Positions 63,830 to 64,000 of a stretch of DNA of 64,000 bases are shown here, one piece after another (position 1 is the stretch's first letter; each line of letters starts with the position of its first letter). The notes under the pieces were generated by a model that saw only the letters and a list, made by a program, of their open reading frames with translations, was not told where the DNA came from and made no database searches. The position numbers and the translations under genes are program-made. The stretch is from Chalara sp. BL73 (lineage: Eukaryota > Ascomycota > Leotiomycetes > Helotiales), in contig CAKJVC010000010.1 in the NCBI GenBank assembly GCA_918026815.1, forward strand, positions 2,234,501-2,298,500. Reading direction: 5' to 3'.

Positions 63830-64000
63830 CGATGACCTCCCTTCCTCTTTTCCAACCCGCCAGAGTCAGCCACTTTAATATCAGCTGCGACCACAGCACT
63901 GCAACTAGATGCTACACAGCATATTTTAATCGAAACTCTACTAAAAGAAGGGCTTGAGACTAAGCTAATAGCCCCAGAAGCCTCGTGCTCCATGCGCGCC
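63830..64000 (+). CDS. Start of a gene cut by the window end; leader shared with the 49 kb ankyrin gene
   Basis: One frame reads SAATTALQLDATQHILIETLLKEG and LETKLIAPEASCS to the last base. It parallels 49042-49165 (QHMLIRTLLQEG, LENKLIT) but without that copy's one-base deletion. The continuation, possibly an ankyrin array, lies outside the window. Start codon not determined. Confidence 0.4.

Overview
The window looks like a gene-poor, transposon-rich accessory region from a filamentous ascomycete (Pezizomycotina). The evidence is the gene set (HET-domain proteins, NACHT-type NLRs with ankyrin or WD40 repeats, FunK1- and SRPK-like kinases, a pogo/Fot1-type transposon, gypsy remnants) and introns of 45-70 bases with GT...AG ends. 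I cannot name the species.

Layout. 1-3069: 3' part of a secreted subtilase whose spliced C-terminus is an array of 15 six-cysteine repeats. 3.3-4.2 kb: a pogo-transposon remnant carrying two solo LTRs. 5.2 kb: a possible small secreted protein. 6-12.5 kb: gene debris (APH-like, DUF7924-like and C2H2 pieces and others). 12.5-16.2 kb: an intact NLR (HeLo-like N-terminus, NACHT, 16 ankyrin repeats). 17-21 kb: broken genes and LTRs, including a FunK1 kinase relic. 21.7-24.1 kb: an intact 801-residue HET protein. 27.4-28.8 kb: an SRPK-like kinase relic. 29-37 kb: a frameshifted HET-WD40 gene and a HET-NACHT-WD40 gene with a single in-frame stop. 38.5-42.1 kb: two decayed HET genes, one carrying a palindromic element. 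42.7-44.1 kb: an intact, unrecognised two-module protein. 45.3-47.1 kb: a nearly complete pogo transposon. 47.3-48.7 kb: two divergent pseudogenes. 49.2-50.4 kb: an 11-repeat ankyrin protein. 50.8-52.8 kb: nested LTRs in a gypsy reverse-transcriptase relic. 53-56.3 kb: a PNP-NACHT-ankyrin NLR with one in-frame stop. 58.6-62.1 kb: an intact NLR with a SesA-like N-terminus, a G/N/Q-rich amyloid-like motif, NACHT and WD40. The right edge cuts into the start of another gene.

Taken together, the window is a repertoire of fungal self/non-self recognition genes in several states of repair. In the best-studied relatives (Podospora HET-D/E/R, NWD2) ligand sensing by ANK or WD40 repeats triggers NACHT oligomerisation and passes a death signal to HET, HeLo-like or amyloid-motif effectors. 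Here the repeat arrays are internally very similar, as expected of rapidly reshuffling sensors. Many inactivating changes are TGG to TAG/TGA or CGA to TGA, the kind left by repeat-induced point mutation. Gene joins were deduced from splice signals and restored reading frame; no transcript was available.
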